Assembly: GCA_028023455.1 (NCBI GenBank)
Contig: JAQFVV010012441.1
Location: forward strand, 1,423,911-1,487,910
Reading direction: 5' to 3'
DNA length: 64,000 nt
Origin: Epiperipatus broadwayi
Lineage: Eukaryota; Onychophora; Udeonychophora; Euonychophora; Peripatidae
The translations under genes were made by a program, and so were the position numbers. Shown piece by piece: positions 24,243-36,731 of this stretch; the first letter of the stretch is position 1, and the number at the start of each line of letters is the position of its first letter. Under the pieces are notes generated by a model. The model saw nothing but the letters and a program-made list of their open reading frames with translations. It was not told the origin of the DNA and made no database searches.

Positions 24243-24965
24243 CGATGTCATTTCTCTCTTTTTTTAGCAGAACTGAAGGGATTGAGGAGTGCGTCTTTTC
24301 AATCTCTTCTCCTTCGACTCCGCACTAACACATATCTGTACTCTTATAATAACTAATTAATTCTTTTATTTTTTCAAACCTTTCCTTTTATAATAATTTT
24401 GTGGATTAACTCAACATTACGTCATGATGGTGAAAACCTTTTTGTTGAGGTCCGATTTCCCGATGGATTTCTTTCATTTGCTAAAAGTTTCTATTGTTTT
24501 CCTATCTGACCATTGTTTATACATTTAATGCCCAAGGGCTTGTTCACTTGGACTAATTAAAATAATCATTTCCATTTTTCAATAACGTTAATTAATTTGT
24601 TTTCAAACTTAAAGATATATTTTTATCTTTAAATCTTTACTGAAAATTTAGTTTTAAAATACTTTTTCTTTAATAAAGTTTTCGTTTAATAATATTTTTT
24701 TTCATCTGTGCAATTTATATATACGAGTTTAAGATGGAATTAATTCTCAATTTTTAATTCTTAAAAAGGAAGTTTTATTTGCGAACTTTTATTCTTTTCA
24801 TGTTTACTAATAAAAAAACAATGTAACGTACGTATGTGCCCATTACAATATATATATATATGGTAGATTATTATCTGGCCCAACTTATGAATGCTGGTTC
24901 TGCACAAAATCTTATATAGGGAATCATATATGTTTTAGCCATATATGTAGGTTTTTTGAGATGAA

Positions 24966-27280
24966 GTGGAGAAACAATACAGAGTGAACAATCCTAATTC
25001 AAATTCCTCTAGTTACATGTATGGGGGGACAGCCCAAAAATAAGTGGAATTTTATAATAAAAAAACTATTTAATTACATTTAAGTGTTATAAATTTAATG
25101 TCTTTCAAATTACAATCCATTTGATGCAATACACCAGTCTAAATGTGTTTTCATTTTTCAAAAGAGTCTGGAAATACTTCTAAAATGATACCTTTTAAAC
25201 ATCTCTGCCATTTCCCACCACTTCTAAATCTACAAGAAATGAGCCTTTTTTATTTTAAAAATTAAAAAAATTCCACAGAGAGAGATTGAGAAAATATGGT
25301 TGATAGATAAGCTGGGTCATGCTGAACTTAATTAAAGTATTTTAGAGTGTAGACTTTGAGAGATGACACTGGTGGGGTGGAGTTTGCATTCTTTTCTTTG
25401 CCCAAAATGGAATGTTTACATTTTACAACATCATGTAAATGTTTCAAAACTTGCAGATAAAATTCCAGAGCATTCCAAACTAAATCTAAGGAAAAAATGC
25501 GATTTTGATTAAACAAAAAAAATCAATGTTAATTGTTTGAACATTTCAGCTATTATAAAAAAAATCCACAAATACGTGAAATACACTTCAGAAAAAAATT
25601 GCTACATGGCCCTATGATTTCACATAATGATGTCATTTGGCAGATTGATGCATAAGGGTGCTTGTAAGAAGTATATAACAGCAAATTTATATACTACAAC
25701 AGATGCAAAACCAGATAACAATTCCAGTTATTTTTTGACCCCACATTGTTCTTTAAACAGTTAGCCTTAAAGCTGAAACAATAATAATGAGTGTAATATA
25801 TATATATATATATATATATATTGTACTAGGCATTAGCAAATGGCCTTGCACAAAATCTGCTGTAAAGAATATTATAGCAGATACATATATAGATTTGTAC
25901 ATATTAGGCACAACAAATATATAAATGTGCTATATTAATAATGGAAGTTGGGTCTGAGCATTAGAATTCCCACACACACAAATTTAAAATATTGTACACA
26001 AATACACTTATAATAAACTGATGTAATTTTTGTATTTTATTTTTATTGTTTTGTACATTTTCAATATATATCAGTTTGTGTATTTTGCTTTTCTTTGAAA
26101 AACTAAAATAGAGAAAGGCAAACTTTATTGACCAAAAAAGATCATGTTGTTGGAACATATTCATAAAATAAATAATTAAAATAATTGTTCCAACATACCT
26201 GTATATATTTTTCATTTTTTAAAATTACTTTCCTAAAGATTGTAATTTTATTCTGTAAGCAAAGAATGCTAATTGCTTTTGCAAAAATCTGATCAAAAGC
26301 AAAATGTTTGATAATGCTATAATTAAACTGTTATTTTTTTAAAAATTCTTTTGAATTGATTTTGTAAGTAAGTGGTCTGGGTTATTCAAGATGGAAGTCA
26401 TTATATCAAACCGTAAAATGTAAAATTTAATCAGAAAATCATAAGAAATGTTATAATCTAAATGATAAGCTAAATTAAAAGAATTGGCTGGTTCATACTT
26501 CTCAGGGGGGATATCTGAATTGCTTCTTATGAGTAAAATTCATTCTTTCTTTGGCAATTGTTCTAGGCAAGTCATTCAATACTTTAGTTCCAGAATTCTC
26601 CAATCAACCAGTTACTTAGGATTAATTTATGGACAAGACTACTGCTGACATTTTTTTAAGAAATCCATTATACAGTTCTTTTAAGAACTAATGATTTCTT
26701 AAGGATTTAATGAACCAGTCAAGATAGCAAATGAACATTTAATAAAAATTATTATTGTATACAAACAGAGAAAAATATGACACAATCTACCAGAGAGTCC
26801 AGTAAAATGACCATGGGGTAGACAACCAGCCAGTGCACTTCTCTCTCTCTGTCCCAAGCTGCCAAGATGTGATCATGCCAGTTCCATCTTGATTTTGTGA
26901 GAAGGGCGATAAGACGAACTTGTCACTCTCTCTCACTTATTTCAAATAAAATGACTGTAATACCAGGATTGAACCAGCTAAGGCCTCCTCCAGAACAACA
27001 GACCGGACTTCAAATAGAGATGTCATGGAAATTGGTACCAGGAACCCGGATTCTTCTACTATAAGACATGAACTATAAAATTTAAAAATAATTAAGAACT
27101 TTCATTAAGATTTAACAAGCTTTTAAGATTCAGCTAACCTAAATTTTAAAATGAACTCTTATCTGACTTTCAAGTTTTCAAATTAATTACAAATGTTTAA
27201 TTTTTATATATTTGTTTGATAAAAATCATTTCAATTTTTTTATTTTTATTAATATTTATTGTATAAATCATTTAAATGCA
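24966..27280. other. No gene recognised; (AT)n at 25797-25822
   Basis: The short minus-strand frames at 25328-25516 and 25961-26215 have no domain and biased composition. A less AT-rich patch at about 26815-27065 (GTCCCAAGCTGCCAAGATGT; GTACCAGGAACCCGG) stands out, but no frame through it is open or familiar. Confidence 0.45.
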
Positions 27281-27284
27281 TTAA

Positions 27285-28500
27285 ATTTAAGTTGGGTATA
27301 GACATTTGCATAGATTCGTTATCGGTTAATTATGTTTTTGTTTTCATATTTGATTAAAATATTAGACATTTGGTAAATAATGATACCTTACATTGAGTAT
27401 CTAAAATGTATTTATTCAGATGTCTTTTAAATTATTGGTGTCAATGCAGCATCTTATGATGAATGCCATTGGGTTTCTTGTAAATTTCCCTCTGCAATTT
27501 CATCAATGACTTTATGTTTTGATCGTTTATGCTTATTTTGAAATGTTTTTAACCATGTAATCTATAGAGCCAATCTATACTCGACATTAAAAAACAAACT
27601 TTATAAAATTCATCTGTGTGAACTTATATAAATGTTAAATTTAAGTCGGGCATGAATGGTTATATAGATTTGTAAAGTTATATTAATTAATTAAGGGAGG
27701 GCTAATCTTAGGTTATTTGTTTCATAGTTAAATTGGGTCAATGGATTGGATGTATTAGTGTAATTAGTAGATGTAGTATGAGATTTGCTACGTGCAGGAT
27801 CGCAATTATATGCTGCACACCCCCTTTTTGCCTATGGAAGGGGATAGTATGATGGAAAATGCAGTCCCTTCCTATGGAGTTTTTTTATTGTTCTTCTTGC
27901 CAGATAGATGTAGCATTCCTATCTGGATGAGAGTAAATGTCTTTTTAACCATGCTGTTCAGATGTACATTCCTGACAGTATGATATTTTGTGCTGTCATA
28001 TTCATACTGCATTGAATACATCGATATATCAGATGGATTGACGTTGGTTTGGCTGCGAACTTTTGGCCTAAGGTTAAATCAGGGATAGAATATTTTCTTT
28101 TCAAATGCAATCTATGTAGTTTATTTATACTCGACACTCTTAAAAATATTATTAAACAAATCTGTGTGGATTGTTCAAACTAAAAATTTCAATTTAAAAA
28201 TGTAATAACCAACCTAAAATAATAAATGTTTATTCCTCAAATTCTAAATAATTATATATGTGCGTTAATAAATGTTTGTGTATTAATTGCTGGCAGTGAC
28301 TTTTATTTTTTTATATTTAAGATATAGATTAAATAAAGATACATATTATTATCTCTGTGTCTCCACTGAGCTAGTGGCAAGGGCTGACGGTCTTAATAAA
28401 TAAAAGTTGGATCTTTAACAGTGCGTATCTGCCTACTCTATAAATTTTCTAGGTTCAAATGGCCTAGTGGCACTCTGTAGTGCAGATACAGTAAGACTGG
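27285..28500 (-). mobile_element. Truncated inverted relative of the 22.6-kb LTR, modules in swapped order
   Basis: Read on the minus strand from 28500, it repeats the left end of the 22608 LTR: ATCTGCACTACAG, then CATTTGAACCTAGAAAA-TTTATA, then GCCCTTGCCACTAGCTCAG. Module B follows (about 28150 to 27650) and then module A (about 27610 to 27285). The promoter-like 3' part of the LTR is absent. The frame at 27792-27983 is a chance reading in module B. Confidence 0.7.
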
Positions 28501-29125
28501 AATTTCCACTTCTTATCACCCAGACCATTATTATATATATATACCATACATTGTTTGATACAAGTATAATATATGTCTTGTTTTTTCATATTAGCTAAAA
28601 TAAATCAATAAATCAGTAACTTAGACTAGTATAATGATTATTCTGTGAATCTTCTATTGAACCCATTTAGTCATTCTATTGTCATTAGATCTTCAAAATC
28701 TTATTGATTGTTACAGAAACTAATACAATTTGTTATAGAAAAATTAAATTTCTCTCACAAATGTTATCTTGACTAAAATCATTAGTCTGAATATTAATTA
28801 AGCTCTAGGATTGCAGTAAATGTCTACAATATGAGATTTTAATGGCCAAAATTTTTTTAGACCATTAATGGTAGAAATTTTTACTTAAAATTTAATTTTT
28901 TAAAATGAATATTATATTTGGCAAACAGTTAAAAGTTAAGACTTTTAGTTGCTATTGTACCTAGATTTAAGCAGTGGAATGTTTATTACTTCTTAGAAAA
29001 AACCTCACTTTTACACTCTGTGACTTTTTTTACAGATGTTTACAAACAGTAAGTAGGTTTTATTTATTTATGATCTTCATTTTTTTTTTGTAAAATTATT
29101 AAATATTTATTTCTTAATCAATATA
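28501..29125. other. No gene recognised
   Basis: AT-rich sequence with poly-T runs and no domain. Confidence 0.4.
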
Positions 29126-29127
29126 TA

Positions 29128-30505
29128 AGGGTTTATATTGAACTGTTTTACATACATATGCTTCAAATATATTAGCATTTGGTAATATTTAAAAATGGTA
29201 AAATTTAACGATCTTTTAAAATAAACAATTTAATTTTCTTTTTTAGTTAATATGATTTATTTTTTTAGATAATGTACAATGAAAGTTGTTTTTGTTTCAT
29301 ATTTATCTATTTAATTTAATTTGAGTTAAAATTGGAAAAAATATGAATGCATGCAGATTATTAATCCAGATACAGCAAAAAAATATATAAATGTAAATGA
29401 TTATAATCAGAACATTAATTAAAGATGGCAGTAAAAATTTATAAAAAAGAGAACTTTGTAACAAAAAAAGAAAATAAACATACAAGGTTATCAACTTATA
29501 CATTTTGATAATATATATGAAGAAGTCTAAAAACTGATGCAAGGCTATAAAAGTTCAGAAAAACTTCAAACTTGGTCTTGTCTTTTGGCTGATCCTGGAT
29601 CTTTTGTGATTCAGGACCACTCTATGCTAAAATAATTCATCATGCAGGAATAGACTGAAGTTTTTGCCAACATATTCATCATGAAGACATTAACTGCAAA
29701 AACATTTCATGACTAGCTTTAGGACAGACCAAGAACAGTTTAAAACAAATGGCCATGAGCTCATTCTACCTCTCATGAAAAACCATGCATGGCAATCAAC
29801 AATTTCCACAAACTCATTAAGCTTACTTGTAAGATTATTTATATCCTAATTTGTATCAAAAGAATGTTTGCAACTAACATTAGCTATAAGCTTACAATAC
29901 TGATAGGAACATTAACTTTAAATATGCAGCTTCTAACCCCCATATAGACATTCACCACTTTTTATTATTCAAGAAACCTAAGAAGAGTGTAATAAGAACT
30001 GTTTTAATATAATATTATATGGATTAGCATGCATGTTCTTTCAAATTTTATTTAATAATTAACCATTTAAATATGTTAATTTGTTATTAGTAAATTATTT
30101 ATCTTTAATATTAACTTCATTGTGCATTATTAATGTTAGTTTATTAAAACTTAAACATATAATTTACCTTTGTCAATATTTATTAATTAAGTTCCAGGAG
30201 AAATATTCTCTGAAATAAATTAAGTTATGGGAAATCATAATTCTTGATCCTTTAAATTATTTGCTTCATAAGTTATAATTTTCTTGATGCAGAATCAGTG
30301 AGTCTAACAACTTTGGTGTCCTCTTTTATAAATTAAAAACTGATTCTAACAACAATATAAATCATAATATTAGGTTGAGTAAATTAGGAAATATAGCTAT
30401 GTTTTTAGAAATATTAACAAATATTTTTCTCTCCATAGCTTGATTAACTCCCACATTCTAGTGCATAATAGAAGACCTAATACAAAATGTGAAAAACATT
30501 ACAAC
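29128..30505 (+). repeat. Direct duplication, copy 1
   Basis: This matches 31191-32463 in order and orientation: CATTTGGTAATAT, then TTAAAATTGGAAA(A/G)AAT, ATGCATGCAGAT, AACTTCAAAC, ATGAAAAACCATGCATGG, TTGTGCATTATTAATGTTAG and GTGAAAAA-C(A/G)TTACAA. The coding-like block of copy 2 (about 31665) is recognisable here near 29660-29790 but contains several stops. An in-frame scrap at 29303-29542 on the other strand is chance. Confidence 0.85.
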
Positions 30506-31190
30506 AATGTCCCAACATGAGGCTTCAAAAAAAAAAACACAATCTGATATATGTCCCAATGGTATAAAAGCATTACAATGATGGCCCAAAACCCATAGCT
30601 GGAGAATGAATAAGTTTGTTTTTTTTTTACAAAAAAACTTGAAATCAGATTATACAACTATAGAAATAATTTTTTTTAATATGTCTATAAAAAACATGAT
30701 TGCAGCTGATGTAGGCTTTAAATCACAAGTAGTCATAAGGTAGGTGGATACTGAAGAGAGGAAAAGAATAGACTCAAATCCTTATATGCCAGTATGTAAC
30801 ATAAGATCATCCTTAAATGCCTATAAGTCTATTTGTAGCTGGGTTTCTGCAAATGGGGAGGCAGACCAAGTTGCCACAAGCCTATAAGCCTCAAAAAGAT
30901 GAGCAATGCTCATATGTGTTTATGACTTGGGATTCTAATTGTTAATCTTAAGCTTGTGTGGAAATGATACAGGTGAATGGGTAAATATTTCTTGTTTCCA
31001 CCATAATAGACCCTAAAGAACATGAGATTTATAGTTGCATGCCACTCATAAATAAGTCTACAAAAATATTATATGCTATTAAAAAAGAGAGAGAAATCAG
31101 AATATGGATTTAAAATTTAATTAAAAATAAAATAGGTTCAATCTCATATTTTATAGGTTGAATCCCCTATTTTGTTCTTGATTATTTAGC
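30506..31190. other. Spacer between the two duplicated blocks; no gene recognised
   Basis: Contains poly-A and poly-T runs and no readable domain. Near 31125-31170 a short phrase is doubled (ATAGGTTCAATCTCATATTT and ATAGGTTGAATCCCCTATTT). Confidence 0.4.
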
Positions 31191-32463
31191 CTGGAGATAT
31201 TGAACCATTTTACATACATAGGGTCTAAATATATTGGCATTTGGTAATATATATAAAAAAATAAAATTTAAAGATCTTTTAAAAGACACAATTTAATTTT
31301 CTATTTTAGTATGATTTTTTTTAAGATAATGTTCAATGGAAATTGTTTTTTATTTCATATTTATCTATTTAATTTAATTCGAGTTAAAATTGGAAAGAAT
31401 GTAAATGCATGCAGATGAGCTAATCCAGATAAATTATAAATGTAAATGATTATAATCAGAATGCTAATTAAAGATGGTGGAAAGAATTTTTAAAAAGAGA
31501 TCTTTGCAACAACAAAAAAGAGAAAATAATCTTATAAGATTATCAACTTATATGTTTTGATAATATATGTGCAGAAGTCTAAAAGCTCACCCAAGGCGAT
31601 AAAAGGTCAGAAAAACTTCAAACGTGGTCTTTCTGGTTTTTTCTTTTATGCAGGAGTGGACTAGAGCTTTTGCTGAGATTGTTCATCATGAAGATGTCAA
31701 CCCCAAAGCTTTCATGACTAGCCTTAGGATGGATGAAGAACAGTTTAAAACCAATCACTATGAGCTCATACTATCTCTCATGAAAAACCATGCATGGTAA
31801 TCAACAATCTATATAAACTGGCTAAGCTTACTGGTAAGATTATTTGGATCCTAATTTGTGACCAAAAAAATGTTTGCAACTAATGTTAGCTATAAGCTTG
31901 TAATACTGATAGAGACATTAACTTTAAATATGAAGCTTCTAATACCCATATAGACATTTCACCATATTTTATTAATCAAGAAACCTAAGGAGAGTATAAT
32001 AAGAACTGTGTTAGTTTAATATTATCTTCCAATTTTATTTAATAATTTACCATTTAAATATTTTAATTTGTTACTAATAAAATATTTACCTTTAATAACA
32101 ATTTCATTGTGCATTATTAATGTTAGTTTATTGAAACTTAAATATATAATTTACCTTTGTCTATATTTATTAATTAAGTCCAGGATAAATATTCTCTGAA
32201 ATAAATTAAGTTATGGGAAATCATAATTCTCAATATTTTAAATTATTTGCTTCATAAGTTATGATGGGTTTGATGCAGAATCAGTGAATCTAATGATGTT
32301 GGCACCCTCATTTATAAATTAAAAACTGATTCTGACAGCAATACAAATCATAATATTAGGTTGAAATAACTGAAATATTAATGAAATATTTTTCTTCTTC
32401 ATAGCTCATACATTATAGTATGTAATAGAAGGCCTACTACAAAACGTGAAAAAACGTTACAAT
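31191..32463 (+). repeat. Direct duplication, copy 2
   Basis: Second copy of the 29128-30505 block, with many substitutions and small gaps. The two copies are separated by about 0.7 kb. The ends do not look like LTR termini, so a tandem segmental duplication or two insertions of one unknown element are both possible. Confidence 0.85.
31660..31800 (+). pseudogene. Possible transposase fragment (PIF/Harbinger-like)
   Basis: One frame reads 'WTRAFAEIVHHEDVNPKAFM', then 'TSLRMDEEQF', then 'ELILSLMKNHAW' before a stop. The pattern ED-x(3)-F-x(4)-RMD-x(3)-F-x(4)-ELI resembles the N-terminal region of PIF/Harbinger nucleases, where a similar R-M-x-x-x-x-F motif precedes a helical region. The match is short and no DDE motif was found downstream. 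The copy 1 counterpart (about 29660-29790) is broken by stops. Confidence 0.35.
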
Positions 32464-32696
32464 ATATAGCCATTGTTTGAATATATTTAATTATTGGAAA
32501 AGAGCATGTGAAAATATATAGTGTCAGACAAAGAGTTTCTTTTATCTTTAGCTTTACTGTTTATTTTTATTGTTAATTGTATTTCTAAGATAATTTTTAT
32601 TTTTAGGATTTATGATTTCATAAAAAAAAAATTTCAAAAATAAAAAGGTTTGAAGAATATTTTTTTTTTGAATACTTATTTTTAGACTAAATAGTA

Positions 32697-32810
32697 AATA
32701 AATATTTACTGAGACTGTAACCTCGAGAATATGCATGTAAAATGCGATAGTAGGGACCTCTATAGGTGTTTAACCACAAGCTTACGTAAGTTTAATAAAT
32801 TTATAATTAC
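32697..32810. repeat. Stray copy of the 62-kb tandem-repeat family
   Basis: AAAATGCGATAGTAGGGACC, AACCACAAGCTTAC and TAATAAATTTATAATTAC occur here in the same order as at 61925-62000 and 62120-62150. No coding sequence. Confidence 0.75.
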
Positions 32811-33028
32811 TAAATAGTAAAATAAAATTATTTGCAGGGGTAACTTTATTGCTATTTTTTTATTTACAAAGATTTTTAAAATTAATTCTATTATTTGAAC
32901 TTATGTTTTGAATAAACTTTAACTAAAACATAAAGATTTAATAATGAATAAATTTTATTTTGTTAAAAAATGTATCTAAAAATATATTTATAAAAACAAA
33001 CAAAAAAGATATACAACTGTCAAGCGTT

Positions 33029-33240
33029 GTTAGCCGACTGAGAGGTCATCACAGCCACCTTGCAAGCAAGTAGTTGGTTGCCGACGGTTGTGTGTTCACC
33101 TCCCCGCCAATGCTATGACATATGAAAAAAAACCTATGTTCTAAAACAACATGCTTAACAGGTTAAGAGCATAGCAAGCAATGGTAATGATGAAGAATCA
33201 TTTCTTGATGCTCTACGCAATGCTTTGTTATTCTTTTGAA
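33029..33240 (+). repeat. Possible tRNA-derived short interspersed element
   Basis: GTTAGCCGACTGAGAGGTCA resembles an A box (consensus TRGCNNAGYNGG). About 60 bases on, TGTGTTCACCTCCCCGCC resembles a degenerate B box followed by the end of a tRNA-like domain. CTTGCAAGCAAG lies between them where an anticodon arm would be. The body ends with partly self-complementary AAGAGCAT...ATGCTCT. Cloverleaf pairing is poor, so this is at best a SINE head and not a working tRNA. Confidence 0.4.
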
Positions 33241-33737
33241 AAGAAACTTAACATATGTGTGATGCAAGATTTTGATATTGTTTTTAAAAAATATATATAT
33301 TGTATTTCAAAAGTTGAATAAAGTGCCACACAGAAATCTATTCTTATATTCATAACATCTATATTCTGATTTTATTTATCCAATCCAAAAATATTGTGTT
33401 TGTGGATGTTGTCAATATGCATATACAAAAGTTCATACCACATTAAACATGCTGGCATTGCAAAAATACCTGTTTTTAAAGACAGTTATTTATAATTATT
33501 TTCTTTTTAAATAAAAATACAAATTTTTATATATTTTTAGCCACATTTCTTAAAATATTGCTGCTATTAATTTATTACCATGGTTACAGTTACATGTCTT
33601 ACTAAATTGCTAGGACATATCAGATCGATGTATTTATGTATTGGACTATTTTCATCATGTAATATTAAATATTGAATATCTTTAAAAAAAATTTAAAATT
33701 TATTATAACATTTCAAGTATTATTATTATTTTTTTCT

Positions 33738-33950
33738 TCAAGCATTGCTAGCCTGCCCAGTAACAGTACTGGCATGGGAATCGAACCTGAACCTTTAGAT
33801 TTTTTAATATTGTATTTTAAGATGTTATTGTAAAATTCAGTATTCAAGAATCTAAAGGTTTAGGACTGATTTTCATGCCAATAGTGTTATTGGTTAGACT
33901 AGAAACAGTTGAAGAAGAAAGGAGAATAATACCACTCGAAATGTTATATA
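33738..33950. repeat. Inverted pair of the tRNA-like/hammerhead-like repeat
   Basis: The left half (33738-33806), read on the minus strand, carries GGTTCGATTCCC, a perfect B box, and then CATGCCAGTACTG. The right half (33849-33950) is the inverted relative and continues to GAAGAAGAAAGGAGAATAAT and CACTCGAAATG. The same elements occur on the minus strand at 40262-40455. The pair lies about 460 bases upstream of the PLE reverse transcriptase at 34.4 kb. Confidence 0.6.
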
Positions 33951-34409
33951 TATATTGTGACCATTAGTTTCAAAAGAAAAATTTTTTTTCCTCAAAGTTT
34001 TTAAGTTAACTAAAAGTTTATATTTTGTTTTTAGAATAAAAAAATAACTTAGATCCTGAAAATATAATGTATAAATAAAAGTATGCTTGTATTTTTATCA
34101 AAATTACAATGTATAAGTATGGAGAGGGAAAGGAGATGATTGTCTTGCACTCATTATAAAACTTAGAAATAGTTAATTCTATAAAAGAGTAAAGATAAAA
34201 ATTGAATCAATGATATTTTAAAAATGAAAGTTGATATCACGAATAAAATTTTAACCTGCTAATTCTAGAGACTGATTAATAGTTAATTATATGGAGAGAT
34301 TGTTCTTCAAATTTCAAAAAGATTATAAAATCAGTCTAATGTAGTCATTATTTATATATGTGTGTATGCATGTGTGTGTGATGTACATAATTTTAAAACA
34401 ATTTGTTGA

Positions 34410-35716
34410 TTTTGGTCATTACACAGTTTCTTCTTCTTTTGAGGCTTTTGATAAGATTAATAATTTTAAAATGTAAAGTAATTGGGTATTTGACAGTTTA
34501 GATATTGAAAATATGTATCAGTCTGTTAATAGGTTAAGCAGTATTGATGTTCTTATGTCTGTATTGATTAGAAAAGTTCTTTATCAAAAAATAAAATTAA
34601 GGTAATTAAAGATTTGCTTTTATTATTGGAAGATTCTATGTATTGTACTTATAAAGGTAATTTTTATAAAATTAAGGAAGGGTGGATAATAGGTTATATT
34701 ATTTCTCCTTTAGTATGTTCAGTTTATATTAATTATATGGAGGTGGAAATTATTATTAAAAAGAATTGTTTATATGTAAAGTTATTTGTCAGATATGTTG
34801 ATGATTGTTTATTTGTAGCTGAGAAGGATAAATTGAAGGAATTTGTAAATGAGTTTAATTGTTTTGATCCTTCTATAAGATATGTGTTAGAAGGAGGGAG
34901 GTAGATTTTGTTAAGTTAAATTTTTTGGATCTTTTTGTGATTAGAAGTGTAGAGACTAATTGTTTATTATGCAGTCATTTTGTTAAAAGTAGAGAATTAA
35001 GATCTATAATTAAACCTAATAGCTATCAGTCTGTATCTCATAAAGTAGCTGCTTTAAGGAATTATTGTCATAGGAATAATAAATTAAATAATTCTAGTGG
35101 GGTAGCTTTGTTTCAGCAATGTCAATTTTATAAAGATTACTTGAGAGTTGGTTACTCTGATAAATTTGTTAAAAGTATTTTATTTAATAGTAATATTTGA
35201 AAGGATGTAAATGATAGAGAAAAATATGATTTTATTTCTTTGCCATTTAAATTGTCTTTTTATAAAATTGTATGTAGGAATAGTAAATTGTTTGGAAATA
35301 AGAAAATTGCTTGGAAAAGGGGTATTACATTGAATAATTTATTAAATAATACAAAGGAAATTTTTGATAGGAGGACTATTCTTGGTGTAGTATATTTTAT
35401 CCTTTGTTTTTTTTTTTGTAAGAAGGTCTACATAGGACAGAGTAGTTTGAGTTTAAATGAAAGAATAAAGGTTCATAAAAGTAGAGTTAAAAATAGATAT
35501 CTTAGTTCTGCTTTGTATGTCCATGAAAAAAATACAGGCCACACTATTAATTTTGATGAAGCTAAGGTTGTCTCCTTTGAGAGAAATGAAATCAAAAGAA
35601 GAATTAAAGAATCTTTATTATTGAAAATTTATTATTCTGAAGCAATTAACTTATTTAAGAGTTCTTTTAGTATTAAGGGTGAATGGGAAGTGAATGGATT
35701 TGTGGGTAATGTTTAA
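34410..35716 (+). pseudogene. Penelope-like element: reverse transcriptase and GIY-YIG nuclease
   Basis: RT motif A is seen as 'SLDIENMYQSVN' (about 34493). After a frameshift near 34600, 34614-34904 gives motif B 'GYIISPLVCSVYINYME' and the catalytic 'RYVDDCLFV'. A second shift near 34900 leads to a frame running 34925-35716 with one stop (35198-35200). It carries the PLE linker ('LNFLDLFVIRS', 'HKVAALRNY') and a GIY-YIG domain: 'GVVYFILCFFF-CKKVYIGQS', then 'NERIKVHKSR' and 'FERNEIKRRIKES'. PLEs prime reverse transcription at a nick made by this nuclease. Codon usage is heavily A/T-ending. The 5' part, including the N-terminal RT extension, is missing or unreadable. The end lies at an (AT)n tract (35724-35733). 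Confidence 0.9.
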
Positions 35717-35733
35717 TATTATATATATATATT

Positions 35734-36573
35734 GTGTAGTTTTTGTAGTTCTTTACACTTGAGAAGTCTGACTGTAGCAGTAAAACCTTTGGTTGTGTTT
35801 TAATATTATTTTTGCTGGTCTGGTTGAATTTTGGATTTGGGATAATTTTAAATTATAATTTTAATTATGCAGAAACTTTTAAGGTCTTATACATCATACA
35901 GTATACCATTCGATAATGTCTTGAGAGATGTATTATTTTATCTGGGTATTAAAAAAAATCCATTATGGTTTTTACTTATAAATCTTTAACCAAAATTTAG
36001 TCTATTCATTTTTATTGAAATAATTTTTTTTTAATAAAAATTTCCGCCATTTTTTTTTGCATTTTTTTTTTCAAAGTGGGGAAATCTCTCAAGCACATGT
36101 GGTAAGGGAAGGTTTGTGAATAATTAATGTCCAGATAAAAATTAACAAACCAATTAAAATTTAATATGAGGCGTCAAAATGTAAACAGTTAGGTCAGAAA
36201 TGTGATTAATGGATAGGTTCAATAAAACTAAGCTCATATTTGATCTAGAGGTCTTCTCTAAAAATCTTGTGCTAAGTGAGCATGCAACTATTCCGTTTTT
36301 AATCTATTGTCTGACTAAAGTTTTTAGTTTTATTTAAAAAGTATACATTTTATATCTTACTAATGGAGCACTAGAAGATTTATAGGCACACATATTTCCT
36401 TTGTCAAGTCAATTGGTGCCAAAATTTTATCAATCTACAAGAAATCAATACACCAATGCATCCAATGGAAGCTTTTTTTATTGGCACTTGTCTTTTATTG
36501 AATAATTTAATAAGTAAATTTGGATGGATCATTGTACTACAAACTTTTCTTAACATTAATTAAAAAAAAAAAA
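35734..36573. other. No gene; possible PLE 3' terminal sequence
   Basis: Just after the PLE stop the phrase ACTTGAGAAGTCTGACTG (about 35758) recalls PLE terminal repeats, but no full hammerhead can be drawn. The remainder is AT-rich with poly-T runs. Confidence 0.35.
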
Positions 36574-36671
36574 CAGGCAAAACTCACTATATGTATTGCC
36601 ACACACAGCAAGCTAGAGCAATCAATGGATGCCAGAAGGCTTGTGTATAAAATCCCCATCTAGTGCCTATT

Positions 36672-36731
36672 CATCCAATATCCCCAGACTAATTTTTGGC
36701 TTGTGGCCTTTGTCAGTCAGGAGCCTTGAAT
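36672..36731 (-). ncRNA. Degenerate hammerhead motif, left arm
   Basis: The minus strand has CUGACAA, AGGC-CACAA-GCCA, then AAAA where GAAA is required, then UUAGUC and UGGGGAUAUUGGAU. Two essential core positions are changed, so it should be inactive. It is the inverted partner of the 37215 motif. Confidence 0.5.

Larger units (their letters stand above)
22608..24847 (+). mobile_element. Putative solo LTR of 2.24 kb, inserted in an (AT)n tract
   Basis: It opens TGTAACGATCCGGAG and closes GTGCCCATTACA, so it has TG...CA ends inside a short inverted repeat (TGTAA/TTACA). It sits between TATATATAT and ATATATATAT, which hides any target duplication. Near its 3' side there is a TATA-like TATAAAA (24236-24242), a GC-richer stretch after it (about 24275-24330) and AATAAA (24672-24677), the order expected of promoter, transcript start and poly(A) signal in an LTR. 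The left 1.2 kb carries two modules (about 23000-23340 and 23345-23890) described separately. No internal retrotransposon sequence adjoins either end. An alternative is a non-autonomous DNA element with very short TIRs. Confidence 0.55.

Noticed and set aside
29128-32463. An LTR retrotransposon with 1.3-kb LTRs
   Set aside because: The block edges lack TG...CA ends, no primer site or polypurine tract adjoins them and the 0.7-kb interior has no retroelement motif.
35750-35800. Hammerhead motif after the PLE at 35.7 kb
   Set aside because: CTTGAGAAGTCTGACTG resembles the start of one, but GAAA and the cleavage step cannot be placed.
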